Part shown: in pieces, positions 1 through 7,941 of the stretch
Position numbering within the stretch: the first letter of the stretch is position 1
Layout of the letters: each line of letters begins with the position of its first letter
DNA from: T3Sed10-241 sp036796255
GTDB taxonomy: Bacteria > Bacteroidota > Bacteroidia > Flavobacteriales_D > Cryomorphaceae
DNA length: 33,614 nucleotides
Direction of reading: 5' to 3'
Assembly (NCBI GenBank): GCA_036796255.1
Contig: DAIRDH010000036.1
Span: 1-33,614, forward strand
The notes under the pieces: model-generated
What the model saw: the letters and a program-made list of their open reading frames with translations, nothing else
What the model was told of the DNA's origin: nothing
The model's database searches: none
Made by a program: the position numbers and the translations under genes

Positions 1-2
1 AA

Positions 3-254
3 TTAGCGGACACGGTTAAGCACTTAGAAGAAAACTGGACAGAGAATGAATTGATTCAATTCGCAAATGCCGTCGATCATACTGTTGAGATTATATCCCG
101 GCATCCTGGCATTTTTCCGGTTTCCAACAAGATTAAAAAGATTCGGAAAGCGGTAGTAGATAAAAACAATACGATCTATTATAGGATAGTAAAGGACTCA
201 ATCCAAATTCTTTCTGTTTTTGGAACAAAGCAAGATCCTGCGAAAAGAAAATAG
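3..254 (+). CDS. RelE/ParE-family toxin, 5' end outside the window
   Basis: The frame is open from base 3, reading L-A-D-T-V-K-H-L-E-E-N-W before the first possible internal start (TTG at 51), so the true start lies before the window and the TTG is not the real start. The visible 83 residues follow the ParE/RelE layout: an N-terminal helical hairpin with a Trp, a 'HPGIFP' turn, then 'IRKAVV', 'IYYRI' and 'IQILSVFGTKQDP' strands ending in a basic tail. Known members act on gyrase (ParE) or on ribosome-bound mRNA (RelE) and are neutralised by an antitoxin usually encoded just upstream. That antitoxin would be outside this window. The fold assignment is fairly safe; the target is not known. Confidence 0.72.
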   Translation, partial: LADTVKHLEENWTENELIQFANAVDHTVEIISRHPGIFPVSNKIKKIRKAVVDKNNTIYYRIVKDSIQILSVFGTKQDPAKRK

Positions 255-440
255 AAACCGTTGCCCAACAGCGCATTTAGCTTATGGAGGGATGATCGTA
301 CATTCGGGTTTTGACTTCTAATTAAGAACCCGCATTCTTCAATGAAGTGCATGGCTACGTACTGCGCAGGAATTGCATATTTGCGTATGACGCCACTTTT
401 GAATGTTCCAACAAATTATTCATCTAAATCAAAATAAATC

Positions 441-659
441 ATGGGTGAACACTTAAAATTACTGACAAGCAGTTCGATCAATGTCAATAGGGTGGCAGCA
501 CTGCTCGATCAAAACAATATCCCTTCATTGATCAAAGACAATCTAGAATCTGCGAGAGTGGCGGGATTCGGCATTTCGCAGAATAGTGTTGACCTCTATA
601 TCAACCGCACAGATCTGGAGCGCGCACAAGCACTTGTTGCGGAGTTAAACCAAGAATAG
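441..659 (+). CDS. DUF2007 domain protein (putative signal-transducing protein)
   Basis: A 72-residue cytosolic protein without signal peptide or TM segment. It has the short alpha/beta pattern of DUF2007: an N-terminal strand (LKLLTSSSINVNRVAALLDQ), the central 'IPSLIKDN' strand-turn, and a C-terminal 'VDLYINRTDLERAQALVAEL' strand-helix. The domain resembles the regulatory modules linked to PII-like or ACT-like folds, but no biochemical role is established. It has an ATG start after an A/T-rich leader with no clear Shine-Dalgarno, as is usual in Bacteroidota. It is separated from the toxin by ~185 bp and convergent with the TPR-HTH gene 58 bp downstream, so it is probably monocistronic. Confidence 0.75.
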   Translation: MGEHLKLLTSSSINVNRVAALLDQNNIPSLIKDNLESARVAGFGISQNSVDLYINRTDLERAQALVAELNQE

Positions 660-717
660 TATCGCGGCACAGTGAACAAGGAACCCACCGCAACGATTAT
701 CCTATTGAGGCAATTCA

Positions 718-2550
718 TCAGTACCCCATAATCTTTGTTTCCAGGCTTTCTTCGGTTTCGAGCGACATTTTTTTGCGCAAGCGGTACCGCGCCTTCTTCA
801 TACCGGGTTCGCTGATGTTGAGGATATTGGCAATATCTTTGGAGCTAAGGCCCATCCTTATAAGCGCGGCGAGGCGCAGCTCCCCTTTCGACAAATCGGG
901 ATACGTACTGGTGAGCCTTTTGTGGAAGTTGGGGTTGAGCGCTGAGAACTGTTCCGTAAATGCGGCCCAGTTTCCCTCTTGCTGTTCCACGACCCTGAGC
1001 TTGTTAATGAGGCCTTTTAAATCGACTTTTCCTTTCTCCTTGCTCATCGATTTGAGCTGCTCGTGGAGGGTTTGAATCATCTCGTTCTTTTGGGCAATGT
1101 TTAATGCTTTCGAAGTGAGCTCCCTCGCCTTGTGCGCCACTTCCTGGTTGAGCTTTTCGTTTTCGAGCTGTGCTATACGCATGGCCGCATCCTGCCCCCT
1201 GATTTTGTGTCGCTGCTTGCTGATGAGGGCGTAGCCCACCATAATCAGAAGAATGAGGCAAGCAGCAAGGGCGTAGTTGCGGTTGGTTGATGCGGCGTGT
1301 TCCTTGGCAAGGAGCTCATTCTCCTGCTTGCGGAATTCAATCTCCTTGCGTCTCTTTTCAGCTTCATACTCTTGCTCAAGCGCGGCAATTTCCTTCTGTT
1401 TCTCATCGCCAAAAAGGCTGTCGGTAAGCACGATGTAACGTTTGAAAGCAGCATAGCTCATATCGTAGTCCTCAACTTTATACGCTGATTCTGCAAGGGC
1501 CATGAGTGCCCTTGTTCTTAAAAAATTGCGTGGAAAGCGTTGTGAGATCGTATCTGAAATCAGTGCATGGCGGTGTGCTTCTTTATAATTGCCAAGGGCG
1601 AGGTAGGCTTCGGAGATGAAGTTGTTCAGGAGCACAATCAGGTTGTTGTCTCCTACCCTCGCGCTCAGCACAATTCCTTTTTCATAATGTTCAATTGCCT
1701 CTTCGTAGCGGCCCAGCAGGAAATAGGCACTGCCAAAGTTCTGTTCCATGTAGCCCTGTGCCCGCGTATTTTTGCCCGTTACAAAAGGCTCGGCACGGCT
1801 CAAGCAGTACAAGGCGCTGTCAACCATTTTCACATCCAGATATGAACTGCCCAAATCGACCATAGAGACGCCATACTTCATGTCTTCGCCCGTTTTTTGA
1901 AAAATCCCGGCAGCTTTTCTGTTGTATCTTCTGGCTTTCTCCTTTTGGTGCATCTCTGCGTAAAGCAAGGCCATATCAAGGTATAAACCACCAAGGCCAC
2001 TGATATCGTTCAGCTCCATGTAAAGCATTTCGGCTTGTTGAAAATGCTCAAGTGCCTGGGCGTAATCGCTCTGGTATAGAAATGCACTGCCCACATACAC
2101 CTCGGCACGGGCCTGCCGTGTGCTGTCGCCACAAGCGACGGCCGATTGCAAGGCGCGCTCGCTTTGAATTTGTAGCGAATCAACCACATTCATGAATCTC
2201 GCATATTGGGCAAGTGCAAATTGACTCTCCATGATGGCACAAGGTATACCCGAGCGTTTGTTGAGCATGTGGGCTTTGTCAAACATGTGCTTGGCCAGGT
2301 CGTCCCAGCGGTTGGTCTGCATTCTGAGGGTACCCAATTCCAAAAATCTCGAAGCAGCAAGGGTATCCGATTCAAGGCTATCGAGGTATGCGGTACATTT
2401 TGCGAAAGCACTGTCACAATCACCGTCGGTATCTAAAAGGCACTTGCGTGCATCCTGGTAGAGCGCATCGTAAGGATCAGCTTCCGCAGCTTGTACCAAC
2501 TGGTTTGCCAAGGTCATGGCAAGTAGAAGGGCAATGTATCTGAATTTCAT
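718..2550 (-). CDS. TPR membrane sensor with C-terminal LuxR-like HTH
   Basis: I choose the ATG at 2550, which gives 610 residues. It starts a normal signal peptide (MKFRYIALLLAMTLANQLVQA); the longer frame from 2643 adds 31 residues rich in His/Arg and unlikely to be translated. After the signal come TPR-like helical repeats to about residue 385 ('YAQALEHFQQAEMLY', 'YEEAIEHYEKGIVLS', 'YKEAHRHALI'). A charged coiled coil rich in E/K/R follows, then one TM helix at about 425-445 (NYALAACLILLIMVGYALI), a second cytoplasmic coiled coil, and a C-terminal helix-turn-helix at about 550-600 ('LSKGELRLAALIRMGLSSKD'). This class is common in Bacteroidota: a periplasmic TPR array is thought to drive a cytosolic DNA-binding tail. 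The signal is unknown. It is transcribed divergently from a TPR-adenylate cyclase. Confidence 0.85.
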   Translation of the reverse strand: MKFRYIALLLAMTLANQLVQAAEADPYDALYQDARKCLLDTDGDCDSAFAKCTAYLDSLESDTLAASRFLELGTLRMQTNRWDDLAKHMFDKAHMLNKRSGIPCAIMESQFALAQYARFMNVVDSLQIQSERALQSAVACGDSTRQARAEVYVGSAFLYQSDYAQALEHFQQAEMLYMELNDISGLGGLYLDMALLYAEMHQKEKARRYNRKAAGIFQKTGEDMKYGVSMVDLGSSYLDVKMVDSALYCLSRAEPFVTGKNTRAQGYMEQNFGSAYFLLGRYEEAIEHYEKGIVLSARVGDNNLIVLLNNFISEAYLALGNYKEAHRHALISDTISQRFPRNFLRTRALMALAESAYKVEDYDMSYAAFKRYIVLTDSLFGDEKQKEIAALEQEYEAEKRRKEIEFRKQENELLAKEHAASTNRNYALAACLILLIMVGYALISKQRHKIRGQDAAMRIAQLENEKLNQEVAHKARELTSKALNIAQKNEMIQTLHEQLKSMSKEKGKVDLKGLINKLRVVEQQEGNWAAFTEQFSALNPNFHKRLTSTYPDLSKGELRLAALIRMGLSSKDIANILNISEPGMKKARYRLRKKMSLETEESLETKIMGY

Positions 2551-2844
2551 ACCAATGCAACGCGAAGCAAAATGAGCATGCATAAGCCTATGGACAGCAC
2601 GACCGAAATGTCTACTTAAATGATTCGAAAGTCTGTTATTCATGGTTGTTTATATCGGAGTGGACAATCGCCGAACAGGATGAACCGGGGCAGGTTCAGA
2701 TATTTCTGGTAAATCCGGCCGGATATGCGTGTAAATGCGGGAGCTATACTTCTGCAAAACCTTGTGCTTGTGTGTGGTGCTAAATATAGCAGTAAATGCC
2801 CTAACCAAACAGAGGAAGCTTAGAAAATGAAATAAGGCGCAGTG

Positions 2845-2875
2845 GACAAATGGTAGACAAATGGCCGACAACTCA
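2845..2875. repeat. Three direct repeats at 11-bp spacing (operator-like)
   Basis: The 9-mer GACAAATGG occurs at 2845-2853 and again at 2856-2864. A partial third copy (GACAACTCA) starts at 2867. The copies start exactly 11 bp apart, so they face roughly the same side of the helix, as in tandem operator half-sites. They lie about 300 bp upstream of the TPR-HTH start and 420 bp upstream of the cyclase. Function is inferred from geometry only. Confidence 0.35.
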
Positions 2876-2922
2876 CTTTCTATCCATTTACAGAACGAGA
2901 AAAGACCAAATTGGCGCGCCTA

Positions 2923-2939
2923 TATTATATTGTATAATA
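2923..2939. promoter_or_regulatory. Perfect AT-rich inverted repeat (7-3-7)
   Basis: TATTATA at 2923-2929 and TATAATA at 2933-2939 are exact reverse complements around a TTG centre. The dyad sits directly after the GC palindrome GGCGCGCC (2913-2920). It is in the divergent control region, so an operator is plausible, but AT-rich dyads also arise by chance. Confidence 0.3.
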
Positions 2940-3295
2940 AACATTTACATGGTATCTGATCGATGTATTGGTTCAAAACATGCGGATACCTATCTTCGTG
3001 TGAGCAATAAGTAATTGAAAAGCATGCTGGGTGTTCATTAATTCAGCGTGTCCATTAATATTATTGTCTGAAAGAATGAAAATTGCAATTGCATCTATAG
3101 AATTCGGTCATATGGAAAAAAGAGAGCGAACTGCGCATATCGAAACCCGGGAATATTGAACGAGATATACTTAAGCCCGCTTCACACTGCACCTTTGAGC
3201 CAGGTCGAAATGGCCGATACGGGAATTTTGAATTGTAAAATGGCTGTATGGAATTGGTGATATATCCTTACATTCAGCGCTGCTAACCAAACGGA

Positions 3296-5221
3296 ATGAA
3301 AAGCATAGCACTCCTGTTTCTTTTTTGTATTTCACAATCAATCATTAGCGCCCAAAGCGAAGCCGATTCGCTCTACACCATTTGGCAAGACCAAAGCCAA
3401 TCTGACTCTGCCAGGGTGCAAGCCTACAAGGAATATATCTGGGATGACTACCTGTTTTCCAATCCCGACAGCGCTTTGATTTTAGCGGAAGCGATGTACC
3501 AATTTGCCGAAGAGCAGAACTATCCCGTAGCTGAATATCAATCCCATACCATTAAATCAATCGCGTACAGTATCCTTGGCAATTTCCCTGAGTCCATGGA
3601 CTACATCCAACTTTCGCTTGCCGGCAACGAGGCCATTGGAAACCTTCCGGGCATCTCGGAATGTCAAATTGTGATCGGCGTAAGTTATGATGAACAGGGC
3701 AACTATCCGCGCGCTTTGGAGCACTACCACAAGGCCCTGACCATCGACGAAAAAATCGGGAATAAAGAGGGCATGGCCATGAGTCTGAACAACATCGGAA
3801 ACATCTACAGTGTGCAGGGCAACCTCTCCCGTGCACTGGAGTATTATGAACGCGCCCTGGCCATTGACAAAGAACTCGGTGTAAAGCAGGGCATCGCCAC
3901 GGAGCTGGTCAATATAGGCGGAATTTTAAGGGCAGAAGGAGATACCGCACGCGCTCTGGAGCATTTTGAAAGGGCAATGGTGCTGTATGAAGAAATAGGC
4001 GACATGGAAGGTGAAGCAGCTGTAATAAACAGCATTGCAGGACTTTACATCGACCAAAATAACGGTAAACGCGCTTTGGAATATTACGAAGAAGCCCTGG
4101 AGATTTACGAAGAGCTTGGAAGCATTCGTGGCCTCGCCAACTCCCTCTCGTCGATCGGTCGGTACTACCTCAGCCAAGGCAAATTAAGTCGGGCACTGGA
4201 CTATTGTGAGGAAAGCCTTGCCCGTGCCGAAGAAATCGGTGTTCTCCAGGTACAAGAATCGGCCTGCCAGTGTCTGTACCTGGCCCATAAAAAAATGAGA
4301 AATGCCGGGAAATCTTTGGATTATTTCGAGCAAATGATCGTGTTGAGAGACAGCATTTACAACGAAGAGAATACCAAGGAATTGACGCGACTTCAAATGC
4401 AGTATGAATTCGACAAGCGGGAGGCTGCCGCCAAGGCCGAACAGGACAAGAAAGACGCCTTAGCCCAGCAGGAACTCAAACGACAAAAGTTGGTGCGCAA
4501 CAGCTTTATGGGCGGTTTTGGGGTGGTGTTGCTCTTTGCAGGGGTCTTCTTGAAGCAGCGCAACCGCATAGGCAAGGAAAAAGAGAGAAGTGAAGAGTTG
4601 CTGCTCAACATCCTTCCGGAAGAAACTGCACAGGAGCTCAAGGAGAAAGGCCATGCGGAGGCGCAACTTATAGACGAGGTGACGGTGCTCTTCACCGATT
4701 TCAAAGGATTTACAGCCATGAGTGAAATACTCAGCCCAAAGGACCTTGTCAAAGACCTGCACCTGTGTTTCTCCCTTTTCGACCAGATATGCGAAAAGCA
4801 TGGGATTGAAAAAATCAAGACCATAGGCGATGCCTACATGGCCGCCGGAGGCTTGCCAACCCCCAACACCACCCATGCACATGACGTGGTGAAGGCCGCG
4901 CTGGAAATGGCCCAGGTTGTGGAAGAAGGCAAGGCGAGAAAGATTGCGGCCGGCCTGCCATTTTTTGAAATCCGGGTTGGCATACACACCGGACCAGTGG
5001 TGGCTGGCATCGTGGGGATTAAGAAATTCCAGTACGATATATGGGGCGATACTGTGAACACCGCCTCACGCATGGAAAGCAGCGGCGAAGTGGGCAAGGT
5101 AAACATCAGCCAGTCGACCTATGAACTGGTCAAAGACCAATTCAGCTGTGAATATCGCGGTGAAATAGCAGCCAAAGGCAAAGGAAAGCTCGGGATGTAT
5201 TTCGTTGGTTGGAAAGCCTAA
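3296..5221 (+). CDS. TPR-containing membrane class III adenylate cyclase
   Basis: 641 residues. A signal peptide (cleavage near residue 19, 'ISAQS') precedes seven TPR units with conserved RALE/RALD-type motifs at residues 100, 140, 180, 220, 260, 300 and 340. The spacing is exactly 40 residues (120 bp) with no indel. A coiled coil (~365-400) and one TM helix (~404-422) lead into a cytosolic cyclase domain (~440-641). Metal-binding Asp are D468 (LFTDFKGFT) and D512 (TIGDAYM). The adenine-specifying pair is K508 and D581 (QYDIWGD), and the transition-state residues are N588 and R592 (VNTASRM). All catalytic positions are present, so ATP-to-cAMP activity is predicted, working as a homodimer. 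The TPRs are probably the sensing side. Divergent from the TPR-HTH gene. Confidence 0.93.
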   Translation: MKSIALLFLFCISQSIISAQSEADSLYTIWQDQSQSDSARVQAYKEYIWDDYLFSNPDSALILAEAMYQFAEEQNYPVAEYQSHTIKSIAYSILGNFPESMDYIQLSLAGNEAIGNLPGISECQIVIGVSYDEQGNYPRALEHYHKALTIDEKIGNKEGMAMSLNNIGNIYSVQGNLSRALEYYERALAIDKELGVKQGIATELVNIGGILRAEGDTARALEHFERAMVLYEEIGDMEGEAAVINSIAGLYIDQNNGKRALEYYEEALEIYEELGSIRGLANSLSSIGRYYLSQGKLSRALDYCEESLARAEEIGVLQVQESACQCLYLAHKKMRNAGKSLDYFEQMIVLRDSIYNEENTKELTRLQMQYEFDKREAAAKAEQDKKDALAQQELKRQKLVRNSFMGGFGVVLLFAGVFLKQRNRIGKEKERSEELLLNILPEETAQELKEKGHAEAQLIDEVTVLFTDFKGFTAMSEILSPKDLVKDLHLCFSLFDQICEKHGIEKIKTIGDAYMAAGGLPTPNTTHAHDVVKAALEMAQVVEEGKARKIAAGLPFFEIRVGIHTGPVVAGIVGIKKFQYDIWGDTVNTASRMESSGEVGKVNISQSTYELVKDQFSCEYRGEIAAKGKGKLGMYFVGWKA

Positions 5222-5502
5222 AAATAGCCTCAGGAATCGCTATTCCAACGTGTTCCATTGCTTCAGTACCCACTTTCGTGTAAAGCGAAAAACGCTGTAT
5301 TCACGCCATCCAAGCAGTACACACAAAGATGATGAAAATAGAATTGTATTGATCAATTTAAGCTTGATTTAAAAATGAAATGATGTAACTTCCAAGCGAG
5401 AGGTTTCTCACTCAATAAAATTCTAATAAACTGCATTCGAATTATTTACATCTCTGGTACGGTAGTTGTAAAAACCGTCAAAACTTCAAAACCTTTTCAA
5501 TT

Positions 5503-7209
5503 ATGAGAACAATTTTCTTCTTAGCATCTATTCTCTTGTCCATGTCACTGTGGGCCCAAAAAACCAAAACGAACACTGCAAAAATCGACTTTATGCAGTA
5601 TCCCAGCGTACCCGTTGAAAGCATGGACAAGCTTGGAATTCAAGTGTACACGGGCAATTTGCCTTTCGATAAAGACACGCTGCGATTGTATCTCGGCAAC
5701 ATCGATTTGATGAAGTCGAACGTTGAGCGCATGTCAAAGGTTGGCTTTGAAGCGCTGAAAGAAATTGAGGTCGTGGGTGGCGAAGGGGACATTACCATTG
5801 ATATGGCCTTTGGCAATCCGATGGTGCTTAATAAAGAGCAAAAACAAAGCGGCTGTATGGTTCCCAAAGATGGCTGTACCCAATATTACTATGCAATAAA
5901 ATACCGCCTCCCGGCTATGGTTCAAGCCAGAAATGCTGACGGCGTACTCGCCACATGGGAATTGCCTTCCGATATGGATTTTCAATTCGGCAATGAGCAG
6001 GTAGAGCAGCGCATCAAAACCGAAACAGCCAATGTGACTTCCGTCAAAGTAATCAACTACACCAGCGAAGCCGATTTGGCGCTGGCTTTTGAAGAACAAG
6101 GTGCCAACGACCTTGTGCGCAAAGCCATCGTTACGCACATCGGCAAGATGGCCGAAAGTGTTTATGAGCGTGTATTCTTTGAAGAAACCACCCTCAAGCT
6201 CGACTTTGCCTACGGGAATGGCAAGGCAACCGACTACACAGAAACAGAAACTGCTTCCGCAAATGCGGTGAGCGCCATGGAGGCCAAAGATTACGCTGCC
6301 CTCCAAGACCCCATCAAAGTTTGGAATACCTGGCTGGAGCGTTATGATGCCAATGATAAAAAAGCAGCTGTAAACGACAAAGTGGCCCAGGCACTTCACG
6401 AAAACCTCAGTACGGCCTATACATTCACGGGCGAATTTGACAAGGCACGGAAGCACCTGAGCGAAGCACTGGCCCTCGCCCAAACAGGATTCGTAAATGA
6501 AAATGATGTCAACAGGCTCAAAGCCTTCCATCAGTTCATAGACATTCAGGAGAATGTCAAAAAATACAACAGTAACTTAAAACCGGGAAAGTTGGTTAAG
6601 GCGCCGGATATCAAGTCTATCCTTGGCGACAGGAAGAAAAATGAGGACATTAACTTCCTTATTGCCAAAAACAAATACAGTGAAATACAGAAAATTCACG
6701 GTTCATCTGACAAAGGAAGCAGCAGCAGCAGCAGCGGAGAGCTCACACTTGAAAGTCTACTAAGCCAATCAGGTGCCTCAAGTACCAACAGCGGTGAAGA
6801 AGTATCCCTGGACGACCGTGTCGAAAACGACATGCTTGTGTTGAGTGGCTTAATCGACTTCAATTTAAGAGGAACACCTTTTCCAAGCTCCATGTGCAAA
6901 CACACCAACCTTAAAACAATAAAAGCTAGAAACATTGGATTCACAAGCCTTCCTGACTGTATTGGCGAGCTCGTAAATCTCGAAAAGCTATTGATCAACA
7001 GCAACACTTTTGAAACCCTCCCCGACGCATTTGGCAACATGAAAGCGCTTACCGATCTGGATATCTCAAGCAACAACCTAAAATCCTTGCCAGAGTCCAT
7101 TTATACACTGACCCAGTTAAAAACACTTACCGTGTCAAATGGCAATCAACTGAGCGATGAGGATATGAAGCGGCTCAAGGCTGCCCTTCCGAATACCAAG
7201 ATCAAGTAA
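5503..7209 (+). CDS. Secreted protein with poly-Ser linker and C-terminal leucine-rich repeats
   Basis: 568 residues starting with a clear signal peptide (cleavage after ~residue 18, 'SLWAQ'). Residues ~25-250 are a mixed alpha/beta region I do not recognise; it contains two Cys (SGCMVPKDGC) that could form a disulphide. Residues ~270-345 look helical and TPR-like ('GEFDKARKHLSEALALAQ'). A Ser-rich linker at ~403-440 includes six consecutive AGC codons (6718-6735). Residues ~447-568 are short leucine-rich repeats of about 23 residues of the ribonuclease-inhibitor/bacterial type ('LPDCIGELVNLEKLLINSN', 'LPDAFGNMKALTDLDISSN'). There is no T9SS sorting domain and no lipobox, so it is probably periplasmic or released. 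LRRs usually mediate protein binding; the partner is unknown. A strong terminator follows at once. Confidence 0.85.
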   Translation: MRTIFFLASILLSMSLWAQKTKTNTAKIDFMQYPSVPVESMDKLGIQVYTGNLPFDKDTLRLYLGNIDLMKSNVERMSKVGFEALKEIEVVGGEGDITIDMAFGNPMVLNKEQKQSGCMVPKDGCTQYYYAIKYRLPAMVQARNADGVLATWELPSDMDFQFGNEQVEQRIKTETANVTSVKVINYTSEADLALAFEEQGANDLVRKAIVTHIGKMAESVYERVFFEETTLKLDFAYGNGKATDYTETETASANAVSAMEAKDYAALQDPIKVWNTWLERYDANDKKAAVNDKVAQALHENLSTAYTFTGEFDKARKHLSEALALAQTGFVNENDVNRLKAFHQFIDIQENVKKYNSNLKPGKLVKAPDIKSILGDRKKNEDINFLIAKNKYSEIQKIHGSSDKGSSSSSSGELTLESLLSQSGASSTNSGEEVSLDDRVENDMLVLSGLIDFNLRGTPFPSSMCKHTNLKTIKARNIGFTSLPDCIGELVNLEKLLINSNTFETLPDAFGNMKALTDLDISSNNLKSLPESIYTLTQLKTLTVSNGNQLSDEDMKRLKAALPNTKIK

Positions 7210-7223
7210 AAAACATTCCTTTT

Positions 7224-7271
7224 CCTCCTTCCGGGCAGTGCGCCAACCTGCCTGGAAGGAGGAATTTTTTT
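7224..7271 (+). terminator. Strong intrinsic terminator after the LRR gene
   Basis: A 15-bp stem (7224-7238 with 7248-7262, one G-T wobble) closes a 9-nt loop and is followed by AA and seven T (7265-7271). It begins 15 bp after the stop codon. An A run (7208-7213) on the other side may let it work on the opposite strand as well. It separates the LRR gene from gldH, which must therefore have its own promoter in the next ~55 bp. Confidence 0.9.
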
Positions 7272-7326
7272 CACCTTCGCAAGGTATCGCCCGGAAAATA
7301 TTCAAGCCATTTCATACGCTTCCCCA

Positions 7327-7827
7327 TTGCTTAGCGTTATCAAGAAAACCACCGCCTTGCCATATAGACAGATCATCTTTGCATTTTTAGCCCTTGCCGT
7401 TTTAAGCAGCTGCGATGAGAACCGCATTTTCGAAAAGCACAGCAGCGCTTTCCCACAGTTCAGGTGGCAACAAGGGCAGGAGCTCAGCTTCAGCCCTGCG
7501 ATTGATGACACCACTGCTACCTACCGCATCACACTGGCGCTTCGGCATGTGAATGGGTTTCAGTTTGCCGAGCTCAAAGCAAATATGGTAGTAACCAGCC
7601 CTTCCGGAAATGAGCAAACAATGGATTACACCATTCCTGTAATGGATGGCAAGGGAGGCTACCTGAGCGAATGTGCCCTTGACCTCTGCGACCTCGAGCA
7701 TGTGATCGCAGCCAATTGGCAATTTGCGGAAAGCGGCACCTACACTTTTCGGGTTGATCATGATATGCCGGTGGAAACGCTGCCTAACGTGATGGAAGTA
7801 GGCTTGATCATTGACAAGCAAAAATGA
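7327..7827 (+). CDS. gldH: Gliding motility lipoprotein GldH
   Basis: About 166 residues, the usual length for GldH. A lipoprotein signal ends in the lipobox L-S-S-C with Cys at residue 29. The mature part has the GldH pattern: 'FRWQQGQELSFSPAIDDT' near the start, then 'YRITLALRH' strands, a 'DGKGGYLSE' turn and a C-terminal 'TYTFRVDHDMPVETLPNVMEVGLIID'. No in-frame ATG exists near the start; the best start is TTG at 7327, so initiation is unusual and the exact N-terminus is uncertain. In gliding Bacteroidota GldH is a membrane lipoprotein needed for gliding and surface adhesin delivery, together with the T9SS genes. Here it stands alone beside putative T9SS cargo genes. Confidence 0.87.
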   Translation: MLSVIKKTTALPYRQIIFAFLALAVLSSCDENRIFEKHSSAFPQFRWQQGQELSFSPAIDDTTATYRITLALRHVNGFQFAELKANMVVTSPSGNEQTMDYTIPVMDGKGGYLSECALDLCDLEHVIAANWQFAESGTYTFRVDHDMPVETLPNVMEVGLIIDKQK

Positions 7828-7941
7828 AAGCTTGGCTTATATCCGCTCAGTTAACTTTATTGAGCGGCTGAATGGTTGGCAATTTTGCGGAAGCACTGCA
7901 AAAAAATTCTACCTTGTAGGCTGAAAAAGAAATTCTTCCTG

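Larger units (their letters stand above)
2551..3295. other. Long divergent intergenic region between two TPR sensor genes
   Basis: About 745 bp lie between the chosen start of the leftward TPR-HTH gene and the start of the TPR-cyclase gene. I see no convincing gene: the reverse ORF at 2650-2871 has a Cys/Phe/His-rich composition with no family resemblance. The stretch is AT-rich and must hold the promoters of both sensors. It contains three 11-bp-spaced direct repeats and an AT dyad, both listed separately. No exact TAnnTTTG box stands directly before either start. Confidence 0.6.

Noticed and set aside
2650..2871. 73-residue reverse ORF in the divergent intergenic region
   Set aside because: Odd Cys/His/Phe/Ser composition with no start context or family; it overlaps the repeat region and is likely non-coding.
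5734..6531. 265-residue reverse ORF inside the LRR gene
   Set aside because: Shadow of a strongly supported forward gene with signal peptide and LRRs; it has no family pattern.
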